Made by a program: the position numbers and the translations under genes
In this document: piece after piece, positions 21,436 to 29,822 of the stretch
Position numbering within the stretch: position 1 is the first letter of the stretch
How the letters are laid out: each line of letters begins with the position of its first letter
Notes under the pieces: model-generated
What the model saw: the letters and a program-made list of their open reading frames with translations, nothing else
Database searches by the model: none
Told to the model about the DNA's origin: nothing
DNA from: Artemia franciscana
Taxonomy: Eukaryota; Arthropoda; Branchiopoda; Anostraca; Artemiidae
Length of the DNA: 64,000 bases
Reading direction: 5' to 3'
Assembly (NCBI RefSeq): GCF_032884065.1
Contig: NC_088866.1
Location: 49,343,268-49,407,267 of the forward strand

Positions 21436-22185
21436 ATGGACTTTCAAGATTGTGTTCTTACTTGTGAAAAGCAATTCCATTGCGGTATATGTAAGCGAGG
21501 TTTTAGTAGGAACAGTGACCTCACTAGACACATGAGGATCCACACCAGTGAAAAGCCATTTAAGTGTGACATATGTGAGCAAGGTTTTAGTCAGAGTGGC
21601 AACCTCACTAGACATATGAAGATCCACACCGGTGAAAAGCCATTCAAGTGTGACGTTTGTAAGCGAAGTTTTAGTAGGAACGGTGACCTCACTAGACACA
21701 TGAGGATTCACACTACACACATTAAGATTCATATCGGTGAAAATCCATTCAAGTGTGACATATGTGATCGACGTTTTAGTAGGAATCACGACCTCACTAG
21801 ACACATGAGGATCCACACCGGTGAAAAGCCATTTAAGTGTGACATATGTGAGCAAGGTTTTAGTCAGAGCGGCAACCTCATTACACATATGAAGATCCAC
21901 ACCGGTGAAAAGCCATTCAAGTGTGACGTTTGTAAGTTAAGTTTTAGTAGGAACGGTGACCTCACTAGACACATGAAGATTCACACTACACACATTAAGA
22001 TTCATATCGCTGAAAATCCATTCAAGTGTGACATATGTGATCGACTTTTTAGTAGGAATCACGACCTCACTAGACACATGAGGATCCACACCGGTGAAAA
22101 GTCATTCAAGTGTGACATATATAAACAAGGTTTCATTACTAACGGTGACATCACTACACCCATGAGTATCCACACCGATGAGTGA
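21436..22185 (+). CDS. C2H2 zinc-finger protein, eight fingers, single ORF
   Basis: A 249-codon ORF. Fingers follow the F.CDIC...FS....LTRHM.IH pattern with TGEKPFKC linkers, the Kruppel-type C2H2 arrangement that binds DNA in the nucleus. Finger types repeat: RNSD, QSGN, RNGD, RNHD, QSGN, RNGD, RNHD, then a degenerate eighth (first Cys pair broken by Tyr, second His-zone altered). Fingers 2-4 and 5-7 are a 91-residue (273-bp) tandem duplication. After fingers 3 and 6 an unusual TTHIKIHI insert replaces a normal linker. No KRAB, BTB or ZAD domain is seen. The start at 21436 is the first ATG and may be internal if a 5' exon exists. Finger-like DNA continues after the stop (22186-22430). Confidence 0.7.
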   Translation: MDFQDCVLTCEKQFHCGICKRGFSRNSDLTRHMRIHTSEKPFKCDICEQGFSQSGNLTRHMKIHTGEKPFKCDVCKRSFSRNGDLTRHMRIHTTHIKIHIGENPFKCDICDRRFSRNHDLTRHMRIHTGEKPFKCDICEQGFSQSGNLITHMKIHTGEKPFKCDVCKLSFSRNGDLTRHMKIHTTHIKIHIAENPFKCDICDRLFSRNHDLTRHMRIHTGEKSFKCDIYKQGFITNGDITTPMSIHTDE

Positions 22186-22430
22186 GGTATTTGTAAGAAA
22201 GGAACCTCACTACACACATGGGGATCCACACCGGTGAAAAGCCATTCAAGTGTGAAATATGTGAGTGAGGTCTTAGTCAGAATGTTTGCTAAACTAGACA
22301 CATAAGGATTTACACCGGTGATAGGCCATTCAAGCGTGGCATATGCAAGCAGGATTTTATTCAGGACTAGGACCTCACTAATCACGTGATTATCCATGCC
22401 AGTGAAAAGCCATTCGAGTGTGATTAAATG
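22186..22430 (+). pseudogene. Decayed zinc-finger units downstream of the ORF
   Basis: Further units are readable as 'ccacaccggtgaaaagccat' and 'cattcaagtgtgaaatatgtgag' but contain stops and lost Cys codons (at least three fingers' worth). The gene once encoded more fingers, or the array was copied here with its tail already decaying. Confidence 0.7.
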
Positions 22431-22560
22431 AAAAAAAAAGTTTTCACTGAAATGTTATCTCACAAGACGCCAAAGGAATATGAAATGTATGGTAAACTGA
22501 AAAAGCTGAAAGAATGCTATTGAACATTAGAAGGGAATTTAATCTTATTAAACAAAACAG

Positions 22561-22699
22561 GAAAAGACATTAAGTTTGATAGATATAACGAGAGTTTCAG
22601 TCAAAACGCCCCAGACATTAAATCTCTAGAAGTGTTACAGGCGTTTAACACCCTTTTTAGCTGGAATTTATCAAAAGCTTCAACTCTGTGTAATTTGAG
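22561..22699 (+). repeat. 139-bp direct repeat, left copy (probable LINE target-site duplication)
   Basis: It starts 'gaaaagacattaagtttgat' and ends 'ctctgtgtaatttgag'. Copy two is at 27875-28013 with only about three differences. The right copy directly abuts the LINE 3' tail. The repeat has an open frame (SFSQNAPDIKSLEVLQAF) in the same register as DNA upstream of it, which contains one stop, so it may derive from coding sequence I cannot name. Confidence 0.75.
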
Positions 22700-22869
22700 T
22701 TCATTCAACAGTTCATTCAATGCTCTCGTCAGAGTAAGACGCATTTAATACCTCTGTGTGGATTTATGTGAAAAATATTATTTCATGATCTTTTGGATAC
22801 TCATTCAATGCTGAAAACATTATTTCAAGAACTGTTGAATATTTAGTAATACTTATTAATATTTGGATA

Positions 22870-24180
22870 TTAGCTGTTGGGGTGGCACTTCGCGCCACCC
22901 CAACGCCTAGTTTGTGGGGGCACTTCGCGCCCCCCAAGCCCCCCCGCGTGCGTAAGTCGTTAGGCGCCATATTAGTTACGAATATATTACGAATATACAA
23001 CATTCTTTGCTGTCCCATTGTCTGTCCATATAAATAGATTGTCAAGTTTACCAACTCTTGAACATGCAACATAATAATTGTCCATGGGAAAACAATCCGT
23101 ATTCAGATCTATACCGCATTTTTCTAACGATTGCCCTTCAGCTTCGTTGATGGTGATTGCTAATCGAACATTCCCTGTGTCCCCGTCGTCATTTATATAT
23201 CCCCCTGTGCCCCCCTTGTAGTTGTGTCCCTGTGTCCTGGTCGTAATTTATATTCCCTTTGTCCCGGTCGTCATTTGTGTCCCAGTATCCCAGTCTGTAA
23301 TCTCTCTTTGAGTGTCCTGGTTGTCATTTATATTCCCTCTGTCCTGGTTTCCCGGTCGTCATTTGTGTCCCGGTGTCCCGGTCTGTAATTTTTCTTTGAG
23401 GGTCCCGGTCGTCATTTACATTCCCTGTGTCCCGGTCGTCATTTGTGTCCCGGTGTCCCAGTCTGTAGTGTCGTCTTATAATGACGTCATATTCAAAGCC
23501 TTATATACTTATAATGACGTCAAATGCAAACCCACAAACAAAGAAACATGCATATATACTACTTTTTTTATATATATAGATACAGTTTCTTCTTTAGTTT
23601 TTTTTTCTTTTTTAGTTTTTTCTTTTTTTTAGTTTCTTCTTTTTATTGATTTATTATCTTCAATTTGTCAATGTTCATTCTAACATTGACACTTGGACAA
23701 ATCTTTACGAGCCAAGCATGCTAAAGCTCCAACAATTTATATTAAACCTTAAAATTTGGGGTATCTGTTTTAAGGTTTTCGAATTACTTTAATCTATTGT
23801 CAAAATATATTGAAATATTTGTGCAATTCCAGTTTTTTTTAGTTTTTTCTTTTTTTAGTTTTTTAGCTTTTTTAGTTTTTTTTCTTTTTAGTTTTTTATC
23901 TTTTTTATTTTTTACGTTTTTTCTTTTTAGGTTATTTCTTTTTTTAATTTTTTAATTTTTAATTTTTTTAGTTTTTTTCTTTTTAGATTTTTTTAGTTTT
24001 TTACCATTTTTCTTTTTTCGAATTACTTTAATCTATTGACAAAATATTTCGAAATATTTATGCAATTTCCAGTTTTTACATTCTAGTTTGTTTTCTTTTA
24101 TATATATAGAAGATATAATCTGGCGTAACAGACAAAGTGTAACAGACATAACAGACAGACAACTTATTTATATATATATA
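22870..24180 (-). mobile_element. Helitron, − strand, first of a second tandem pair
   Basis: Its 3' end on + reads 'ttagctgttggggtggcac' (CTAG changed to TTAG) followed by the GC hairpins, and its 5' end 'cagacaacttatttatatatata' touches the next CTAG at 24181. Inside are helicase-tail sequence (22980-23160), the minisatellite (23165-23480) and a T-rich tract. A block near 23740-24080 with 'aaggttttcgaatta' is shared with the second Helitron family (43200-43460). Confidence 0.85.
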
Positions 24181-25459
24181 CTAGCTATTGGGGTGGCGCT
24201 TCACGCCACCCCAACACCTAGTTGGGGGCCTCCCCGCGCGCGTAAGTCGTTACGCGTCATTTTAGTTACGCGCCATTGTAGTTGTGTCCCTGTGTCCCAC
24301 CTGTGAATAGAGATAGATATAAATATATGTTTTTAACTACGTAAAACATGCGAATATACAACATTCTTCGCTGTCCCATTGTCGGTGCATATAAATAGAT
24401 TGTCAGGTTTACTGACTCTTGAACATGCAACATATAATTGTCCATGGGAAAAACAATCCGTATTCAGATCTATACCTCATTATTCTAATGATGTGTCCCT
24501 GTGCCCCGGTCGTCATTTATATTCCCTGTGTCCCGGTCGTCATTTGTGTCCCGGTGTCCCAGTTTGTAATTTCTCTTTGAGTGTCCCGGTCGTCATTTAT
24601 ATTCCCTGTGTCCCGGTCGTCATTTGTGTCCCGGTGTCCCGGTCTGTAATTTCTATTCGAACAATCCCTGTGTCCCGGTCGTCATTTATATATCCCATAT
24701 GTGCCCCCGGCGTCCCCGTTGTAGTTGTGTCCCTGTGTCCCGGTCGTCATTTATATTCCCTGCTTCCCGGTCGTGATTTGTGTCCGGGTATCCCAGTCTG
24801 TAATTTCTCTTTGAGGTTCCCGGTCGTCACTTATATTCCCTCTGTCTCGGTCGTCATTTGTGTCCCGGTCTGTAATTTCTCTTTGAGTGTTTTTTCTTTT
24901 TAGTTTTTTTTTTAGTTTTTTACTTTGTTTCTTTTTTCAGTTTTCCTTTTCTTCTTTATTTTTCAGCGTCACTATGAAGTACATATCGACGAACCTTTGT
25001 TTTTTTAACTTAAATCTGGTAGGCATTGATGACCTTATCCAAGTCAAAATCCCAAACCCAATCATCATCGCTATCATTTTCAGTTTTGATATGTTTTGAC
25101 TCTCGCTGTCCAGGTGGATTTTCATCTAACTTCGCAGTTTTGCGTTCTTTAGCCGCAAGCCTGTTTTCTTGCTGTTCTTGTGATTCCCCGGCACGCTTTC
25201 TTTTCTTACTTTCTCTATCAGCAGCAAGTTTTTTGGCATAAACTCTTTGAGCAGCTTCCTCGGCTGTTGCCATTGTAGGTTCTTCAGTCATTTTACAATT
25301 AAACATTTTTCCGTGAACAAATGTCTTAAATACCGTTAATGAAGTCACCGTCATAGCAAAAATGACGACAACTAACTTCATGACGTCAGTCGACACAGAA
25401 ACATGACGTCACCTGACAGACAGACACACAGACAGACAACTTATTTTTATATATATAGA
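24181..25459 (-). mobile_element. Helitron, − strand, second of the tandem pair
   Basis: CTAG plus GC hairpin at 24181. Read 5' to 3' on minus, it has the leader with TGACGTCA at 25404-25411 and 25381-25388, the short ORF (25010-25291), a T-rich tract, a long minisatellite (24490-24895), the helicase tail and the hairpin. Both ends look intact, ending 'tatataga' at 25459. This is the best-preserved example of the non-autonomous type. Confidence 0.9.
25010..25291 (-). CDS. Helitron-associated 93-aa ORF, best-preserved copy
   Basis: Same length and start ([19 protein letters not shown]) as the ORF at 5373-5654, with KKRKRAGESQEQQ, AAKERKTAKLDENPPGQ and a C terminus rich in Asp and Trp ending DKVINAYQI. 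It lies just inside the 5' leader of a Helitron with both ends, downstream of paired TGACGTCA octamers that could act as a promoter. No known domain. The basic middle suggests nucleic-acid binding; the acidic tail could be an interaction segment. Inference only. Confidence 0.5.
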   Translation of the reverse strand: MTEEPTMATAEEAAQRVYAKKLAADRESKKRKRAGESQEQQENRLAAKERKTAKLDENPPGQRESKHIKTENDSDDDWVWDFDLDKVINAYQI

Positions 25460-25484
25460 TAGATTAGTACAATTTTAATGTAAA

Positions 25485-26102
25485 ATGGGACGTAAAAGGA
25501 AAAATCCGAATCGAGAAGGTATGAATATTCCACTAGACACCTCAGATGATAGCTCTAGCTCGAAAGCGGAAATATCAATACTAGCTGCAGATTTTAAGCA
25601 AATTCTTGAAATCGTAAAAGGAAATGGCAATACATTAGACAGTTTGTGCAATCAATTAGGTACTCTTACTACAAGGGTCGATAATCTGGATAAAGAACAT
25701 TCGGTTCTTAAAAATAAGATGGTTAATAGTGAATCGAAAATTGGAAAAATTGAAAATGATACGTCCTGCCTAGATTTGCAATTAAAAATTTGTACCGATG
25801 AGTTAATAAAATTAAAAAGAAAAAATGATTATTCAATGTGTCGGATTGTGAAATTGCAAGCCGCCAAGTTAGAAAATAATATCATCATAGGGAATGCAGT
25901 TTGTGAGGATATTGATAACACTAAAGCTTTATTTACAGAAGTTGTTCGCCATGGATTAGAATTGCCTGAAGTAAATTTTACAAGCTCGCAATATGACAGA
26001 AATCGTAAATTCTTAAAGGTGACACAAAATAAAAAAGACGACAAGTTTTCTATTATAAAAAAATGCAAGCAAGCTGAAGGACAAGACATTTCATGGAAAT
26101 AA
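25485..26102 (+). CDS. LINE ORF1 (coiled-coil nucleic-acid-binding protein), 5' part
   Basis: A 205-codon ORF beginning MGRKRKNPNREGMN, a basic start. A heptad-rich coiled coil follows at about residues 30-120 (LDSLCNQLGTLTTRVDNLDKE, LKNKMVNSESKIGKIEND), then an RRM/CTD-like stretch (ENNIIIGN, RNRKFLKV). This is the layout of L1/CR1-type ORF1 proteins that coat LINE RNA. It stops at 26102, while the related coding sequence continues in another frame (26110-26358: LRYVAWISKGIQTNLFVKRPDGS), so the ORF is frameshifted. Confidence 0.6.
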   Translation: MGRKRKNPNREGMNIPLDTSDDSSSSKAEISILAADFKQILEIVKGNGNTLDSLCNQLGTLTTRVDNLDKEHSVLKNKMVNSESKIGKIENDTSCLDLQLKICTDELIKLKRKNDYSMCRIVKLQAAKLENNIIIGNAVCEDIDNTKALFTEVVRHGLELPEVNFTSSQYDRNRKFLKVTQNKKDDKFSIIKKCKQAEGQDISWK

Positions 26103-26109
26103 TAGCAAC

Positions 26110-26358
26110 TTGTTTATTAGTGATGATGTGCTAGCCGAAATTGGTAAAATTCGTAAGCTGATTTTAGCGAAACGGGATAAATTGCGGAAGATTCTTAGAT
26201 ATGTGGCATGGATATCAAAGGGGATTCAGACAAACTTGTTTGTGAAAAGACCTGACGGCTCTATTACAAAATATTCCAGCATACCAGAGGTTGACAACTT
26301 TCCAAAAGCCCAAGGACATGTACATCATAGCTTTGCAAGTGATGTTTCAGTGAAATAA
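26110..26358 (+). pseudogene. LINE ORF1, C-terminal part in a shifted frame
   Basis: It continues ORF1 after the frame change: FISDDVLAEIGKIRKLI, AKRDKLRKILRYVAW, FVKRPDGSITKY, then a stop at 26356-26358. About 340 bp of T-rich spacer separates it from the endonuclease ORF. Confidence 0.5.
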
Positions 26359-26699
26359 AATCATATCGTCTAATAGTAAAGCGCCCTGTTAGTATGTTTT
26401 AAAATATACAAGTAGGAAGCGTTTAATCATGTTTTGTCTCGTATTTATTTGTTTTTTAGTTATCTTCTCACTAATTTTAGTTGCTCTATATATTTATTAC
26501 GATTCCTTTTCTTTAGTTATCTATTTTTTTGTGTTTTTTTACTGCTTGTTCTGAAGCACACAGATTGAAAGAATTTGTCTTAGAATGAAGACATTTCTCT
26601 TTTCTTTTCTTAGTTATTTCTGTGTGAGTTACCTTTTATTTTTGTTTGTTGGGCGCATGGGTCGTGGTGTGGTTATTCTTGTCATGGTGGTATTTGATA

Positions 26700-27596
26700 A
26701 TGGATAGAGATAGCGATGGAATTCTATCATCAAGGTTAAAAGAATTTGAGCGAGATTCTCTTTTATTTCATTCAGTTTTCCAAAATATTGTAGCTAGTGA
26801 TAATGAGGATAATAGCAGCATATTAGATATGCCAAAAAATCAATATTTATTTTTGAATGGATTGGCAAAGAAAAATTTTAGAACAAGGAGGATATCGTTT
26901 TGGAATTGCCGGGGCTGGAGGACTGCAAGGGATACAATTGACACTTTTCTATCGACATCAGATACGGACATATTCGGTTTATGCGAAACTTTTTTAGATG
27001 AGTTTTCAATTGAAAGTATTCATGTTGATGGTTATCAATTGTTTCATGTTGGAAAGAATATGCAAAAGAAAGGTGGTCTTGGTGTTTTAATTAAAAGTTT
27101 AATACCAACCCGTGCAAGACTAGACTTTTTGCCGATGAATATTGAAATGATATTTGAGTCCTGTGTTGTTGAATGTTTTTTTCCAAATAATGAGAAGATT
27201 CTAATCGCAGTTATTTACCGTAGTCCGTCAGCTAGTCAGATGGAGTCTAGGAATCGTTTTGAAAAATTTATGGATAAATTAGCTAGTCTTAATACTTCTT
27301 ATCTAGTTATGGGATATTTTAATATTGAATTAATGAACCTTGTTTCTGCTAATCAGAATAGACTGAATAGTAACACTTTGAAATTTTTAGAATGTCCGCT
27401 ATCTCATGGATTATATCCTGTATGTCTTGTACCATCCAGAAAAACTGATACGTCATATTCACTAATTGATCATATTTTTTCACCTAAAAGTGCTGTTAGT
27501 ACATATGTCATTCCTGATGATTCATCTGATCACTGCATACTTATGGCTGATTTTTTGCGATATTTCCCGTATAATGAAAAGAAATCAACAAAGTGA
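26700..27596 (+). CDS. LINE APE-type endonuclease, reverse transcriptase missing
   Basis: 298 codons from the ATG at 26700. Endonuclease/exonuclease/phosphatase-fold motifs are in order: FWNCRGW (N motif), DIFGLCETFLD (E motif), GGLGVLIK, VIYRSPSAS, YLVMGYFNIE, LIDHIF and SSDHCILMADF. The family nicks target DNA to prime reverse transcription. The key 'GDFN' is GYFN here, so a catalytic Asp is Tyr and activity is unlikely. The ORF closes after the domain. The following 150 bp, in another frame, read like the EN-RT linker (LKEALGSVGWSSVIDEMD) and the RT never appears. Confidence 0.88.
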   Translation: MDRDSDGILSSRLKEFERDSLLFHSVFQNIVASDNEDNSSILDMPKNQYLFLNGLAKKNFRTRRISFWNCRGWRTARDTIDTFLSTSDTDIFGLCETFLDEFSIESIHVDGYQLFHVGKNMQKKGGLGVLIKSLIPTRARLDFLPMNIEMIFESCVVECFFPNNEKILIAVIYRSPSASQMESRNRFEKFMDKLASLNTSYLVMGYFNIELMNLVSANQNRLNSNTLKFLECPLSHGLYPVCLVPSRKTDTSYSLIDHIFSPKSAVSTYVIPDDSSDHCILMADFLRYFPYNEKKSTK

Positions 27597-27874
27597 AGAG
27601 ACTTTGGGGAAAAAAATTGTCAAAATTAAAAGAAGCACTCGGTAGTGTAGGGTGGAGTTCAGTAATTGATGAAATGGATTACTTATCTTTTATGAGTTTG
27701 TTCTATTTTTTTTTGTCTGTACCGTATTATATTATGAAATCATTATTACGATGAGATGTTGATGTTTTTTCTTATGTTTTTGCACTGTCCCAGCCTTACG
27801 AGCTCTGCTCTCTGTTGGGGCATAATATTGTTTGTGTATTTTTTGAGCTGAATAAAGAATAAAAGTTGAAAGTT

Positions 27875-28013
27875 GAAAAGACATTAAGTTTGATAGATAT
27901 AATGAGAGTTTCAGTCAAAACGCCCCAGACATTAAATCTCTAGAAGTGTTACAGGCATTTAACACCCTTTTTAGCTGGAATTTATCAAAAGCCTCAACTC
28001 TGTGTAATTTGAG
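27875..28013 (+). repeat. 139-bp direct repeat, right copy
   Basis: Partner of 22561-22699. It follows the LINE 3' tail without a gap and is itself followed by unrelated DNA ('gaccaaaatgtgcatgtg'). Confidence 0.75.
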
Positions 28014-28380
28014 GACCAAAATGTGCATGTGAAATCTCCAATTCTACCCAACTCTCATGGTAAGCTTCAAACTGACGTGTCAAGAATTTTTGACCAATGG
28101 GAGATAGTAGTGATGACGTAAAGAAGCTATATGCATTCTCCAACCTTTGTACTGAAGAGTTTCGATCTTGTTGAAACTTGTGACGCAAAGGGAGGGATGT
28201 ATTTTAGGATGGAGAACTAAAGTCCTATGTCCTAGAAAAATTCACATTGTTTTAAGCTTATCTTGATAATCAATTCGAATTTAGTTTATCCGTTGCTTAT
28301 CATTGTTTAATTTCTTATATCTTTTCGTGAACAAGCATTTTATTTTTAACGGAATCAATAACATTGTGCATAGTAAAAGA
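28014..28380. other. Unassigned DNA
   Basis: No ORF, RNA or repeat recognised in this stretch. Confidence 0.3.
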
Positions 28381-28536
28381 ATGAGGTGTTTTCAGTGCCA
28401 AGAGTACGGATACGCTGCTAAGGACTGTAAAAACGCTACTCGCTGTTCCCTTTGCAGTGGCAATCATGCGAACAATAAAGAGAGACCCCAGGATGTAAAA
28501 GCTGTTGTATCTAATACCAAGATGGATTATATGTAA
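28381..28536 (+). pseudogene. Zinc-knuckle (CCHC) fragment, LINE ORF1-like
   Basis: The translation MRCFQCQEYGYAAKDC then CSLCSGNHANN gives one degenerate and one partial CCHC knuckle, the pattern found near the C terminus of Jockey-type LINE ORF1 proteins. The usual Gly-His pair of the first knuckle is Gly-Tyr. It stops after 52 codons and no further ORF follows. A host CCHC protein cannot be excluded. Confidence 0.45.
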
Positions 28537-28825
28537 ATGTAATGATTGACGAATCATAGATCTATAGGCATAATATTTCATTGCGCTGCATTTCTCATCC
28601 ATTTCTTTGTTAGTGGCTGGATTTATCAATTTAAAATTAAAGTGATAACAATTTTATGCGTATCAGTAGGCATCAATTCGATTGCTGTTTTGAAAAGAAG
28701 CACTAAATTATTATTTTTGTGGAAAAGATGTTGCAACTGGGAAACAATTGTCCTTTCAACGTCTTTTTCTTTTATCATCGATATCACTTTCAAGTTGTTT
28801 TGTTTGTTTTACCTTGGCTTGTCTT

Positions 28826-29063
28826 TCGTCACTATGAAATACATATCGCCGAAACTTTGTCTTTTTTTTTACTAAAATCTGGTAGGCAGTGATGACCTTA
28901 TCCAAGTGAAAATCCCAAACCGAATCATCATCGCTATCATTTTCAGTTTTGATTCTCGCTGTCCCGGTTTATTTTCATCTAACTGCGCGGTTTTGCGTTC
29001 TTTAGCCGCAAGCCTTTTGGCATTATCTCTTTGAGCCACTTCCTCGGCTGTTCCTTCTGCCAT
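28826..29063 (-). pseudogene. Helitron short-ORF remnant
   Basis: The minus strand reads MAEGTAEEVAQRDNAKRLAAKERKTAQLDE..., a shortened and frameshifted relative of the 93-aa Helitron ORF, with the DKVI(N/T)AYQI end recognisable as DNA near 28880. It lies 450 bp left of duplication copy B. Confidence 0.65.
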
Positions 29064-29516
29064 TGTAGGATTTATACTAAATATTCTCTTTGAATCGCAA
29101 GCCTTATATACTTATCTATGGCCCCCTGGATCCGCCCCTGCTCTAATTTTCCTACTACTCAGAAAACTGCAAAATTCAAGACGAAAATGAAGCTGCATGG
29201 CATTCATGACGTAGAAAGACTTTTTGAATAGTAACAATCATGGAATAGTAACAAATAGTAGTAGTAAGAAACATATAATAAAATAGTAACAAATAGTAAC
29301 AAGTAACTTTGAATAGTAATAAATATATCATGGTGGTCCTACATTTTCATTTTAGCTTCAAATAGATTTTTTTCTGAATAGGATTTTAAAAAACATTTTT
29401 TCAACTTTAAGTCCATTTGGAGATACAAGCTTGTATTCCTTTTTTTCATTGTTATTTCAATCATTTTAGTCTTTGGTAAATCCTTTAGAATAAAAGGCAG
29501 GTCTTTCTATATTCCA
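29064..29516. other. AT-rich DNA with an 'aatagtaac' microsatellite
   Basis: Repeats of 'aatagtaacaa' lie at about 29228-29325. The rest is unassigned. Whether part of this also belongs to the segmental duplication cannot be seen, because copy A's left flank is outside the window. Confidence 0.5.
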
Positions 29517-29696
29517 ACTGAAGGATTAGCATATATACCACAGTTCTAGACGGACCAAAAAGTGTGACAAAAATATATAAAACATTTCAAAGTGTTTTTT
29601 GGGGGGGAGGAGGGGGCTTACGTGGTTTATGCGGCATTTTCAATACTGCATAATAGAAATCTAAAAACAATATATAAATTTATATTTATATACATG

Positions 29697-29822
29697 ACAT
29701 GACCTTCACAAATGATGGAAATTCTACTGTTCAAGAAGCCTCCGGCCTAATCAATTTTGAGAAAATGCATTTACTCGCTCAGACACTCAGAACCCTTAGA
29801 TTCTGTAGGGGACGTCAACTGT
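29697..29822 (+). pseudogene. Second copy of the Epac-type penultimate exon, splice acceptor lost
   Basis: The coding sequence is open and almost identical to 339-464 (MTFTNDGNSTVQEASG, LINFEKMHLLAQ). The 'gtaagt' donor is kept. The 'ctctattttag' acceptor of copy A is absent: the exon is preceded by 'tatttatatacatgac'. Without an AG acceptor the exon should not be joined to upstream exons, so this copy is probably not expressed as part of a RapGEF. Confidence 0.75.

Larger units (their letters stand above)
22700..27874 (+). mobile_element. LINE (APE-endonuclease type) with Helitrons in its 5' region and no reverse transcriptase
   Basis: Proposed extent, between the two 139-bp repeats. 5' part 22700-22869, then two tandem Helitrons (22870-25459). 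ORF1 follows at 25485-26102 with an out-of-frame continuation 26110-26358, then an endonuclease ORF at 26700-27596. A linker (27596-27760) is followed by a 3' end with 'gaataaagaataaaagttg'. The reverse transcriptase expected after the linker is missing, so this is an internally deleted copy mobilised or formed with help from elsewhere. The clade is uncertain (Jockey/CR1-like). Confidence 0.65.

Noticed and set aside
21229-21900. 223-codon minus-strand ORF
   Set aside because: Antisense shadow of the zinc-finger array, caused by its repeat period.
24379-24903. 174-codon ORF rich in 'CPGRHLCPGVPV'
   Set aside because: Minisatellite read through a stop-poor frame, antisense to the Helitron; similar ORFs occur wherever the minisatellite occurs (5887-6292, 6556-6906, 10648-10914, 23312-23632, 44423-44695, 45400-45692).
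26646-26699. Upstream start for the LINE endonuclease ORF
   Set aside because: The extension is not a typical LINE start and the first ATG giving a plausible ORF2 leader is at 26700; the true start remains uncertain.
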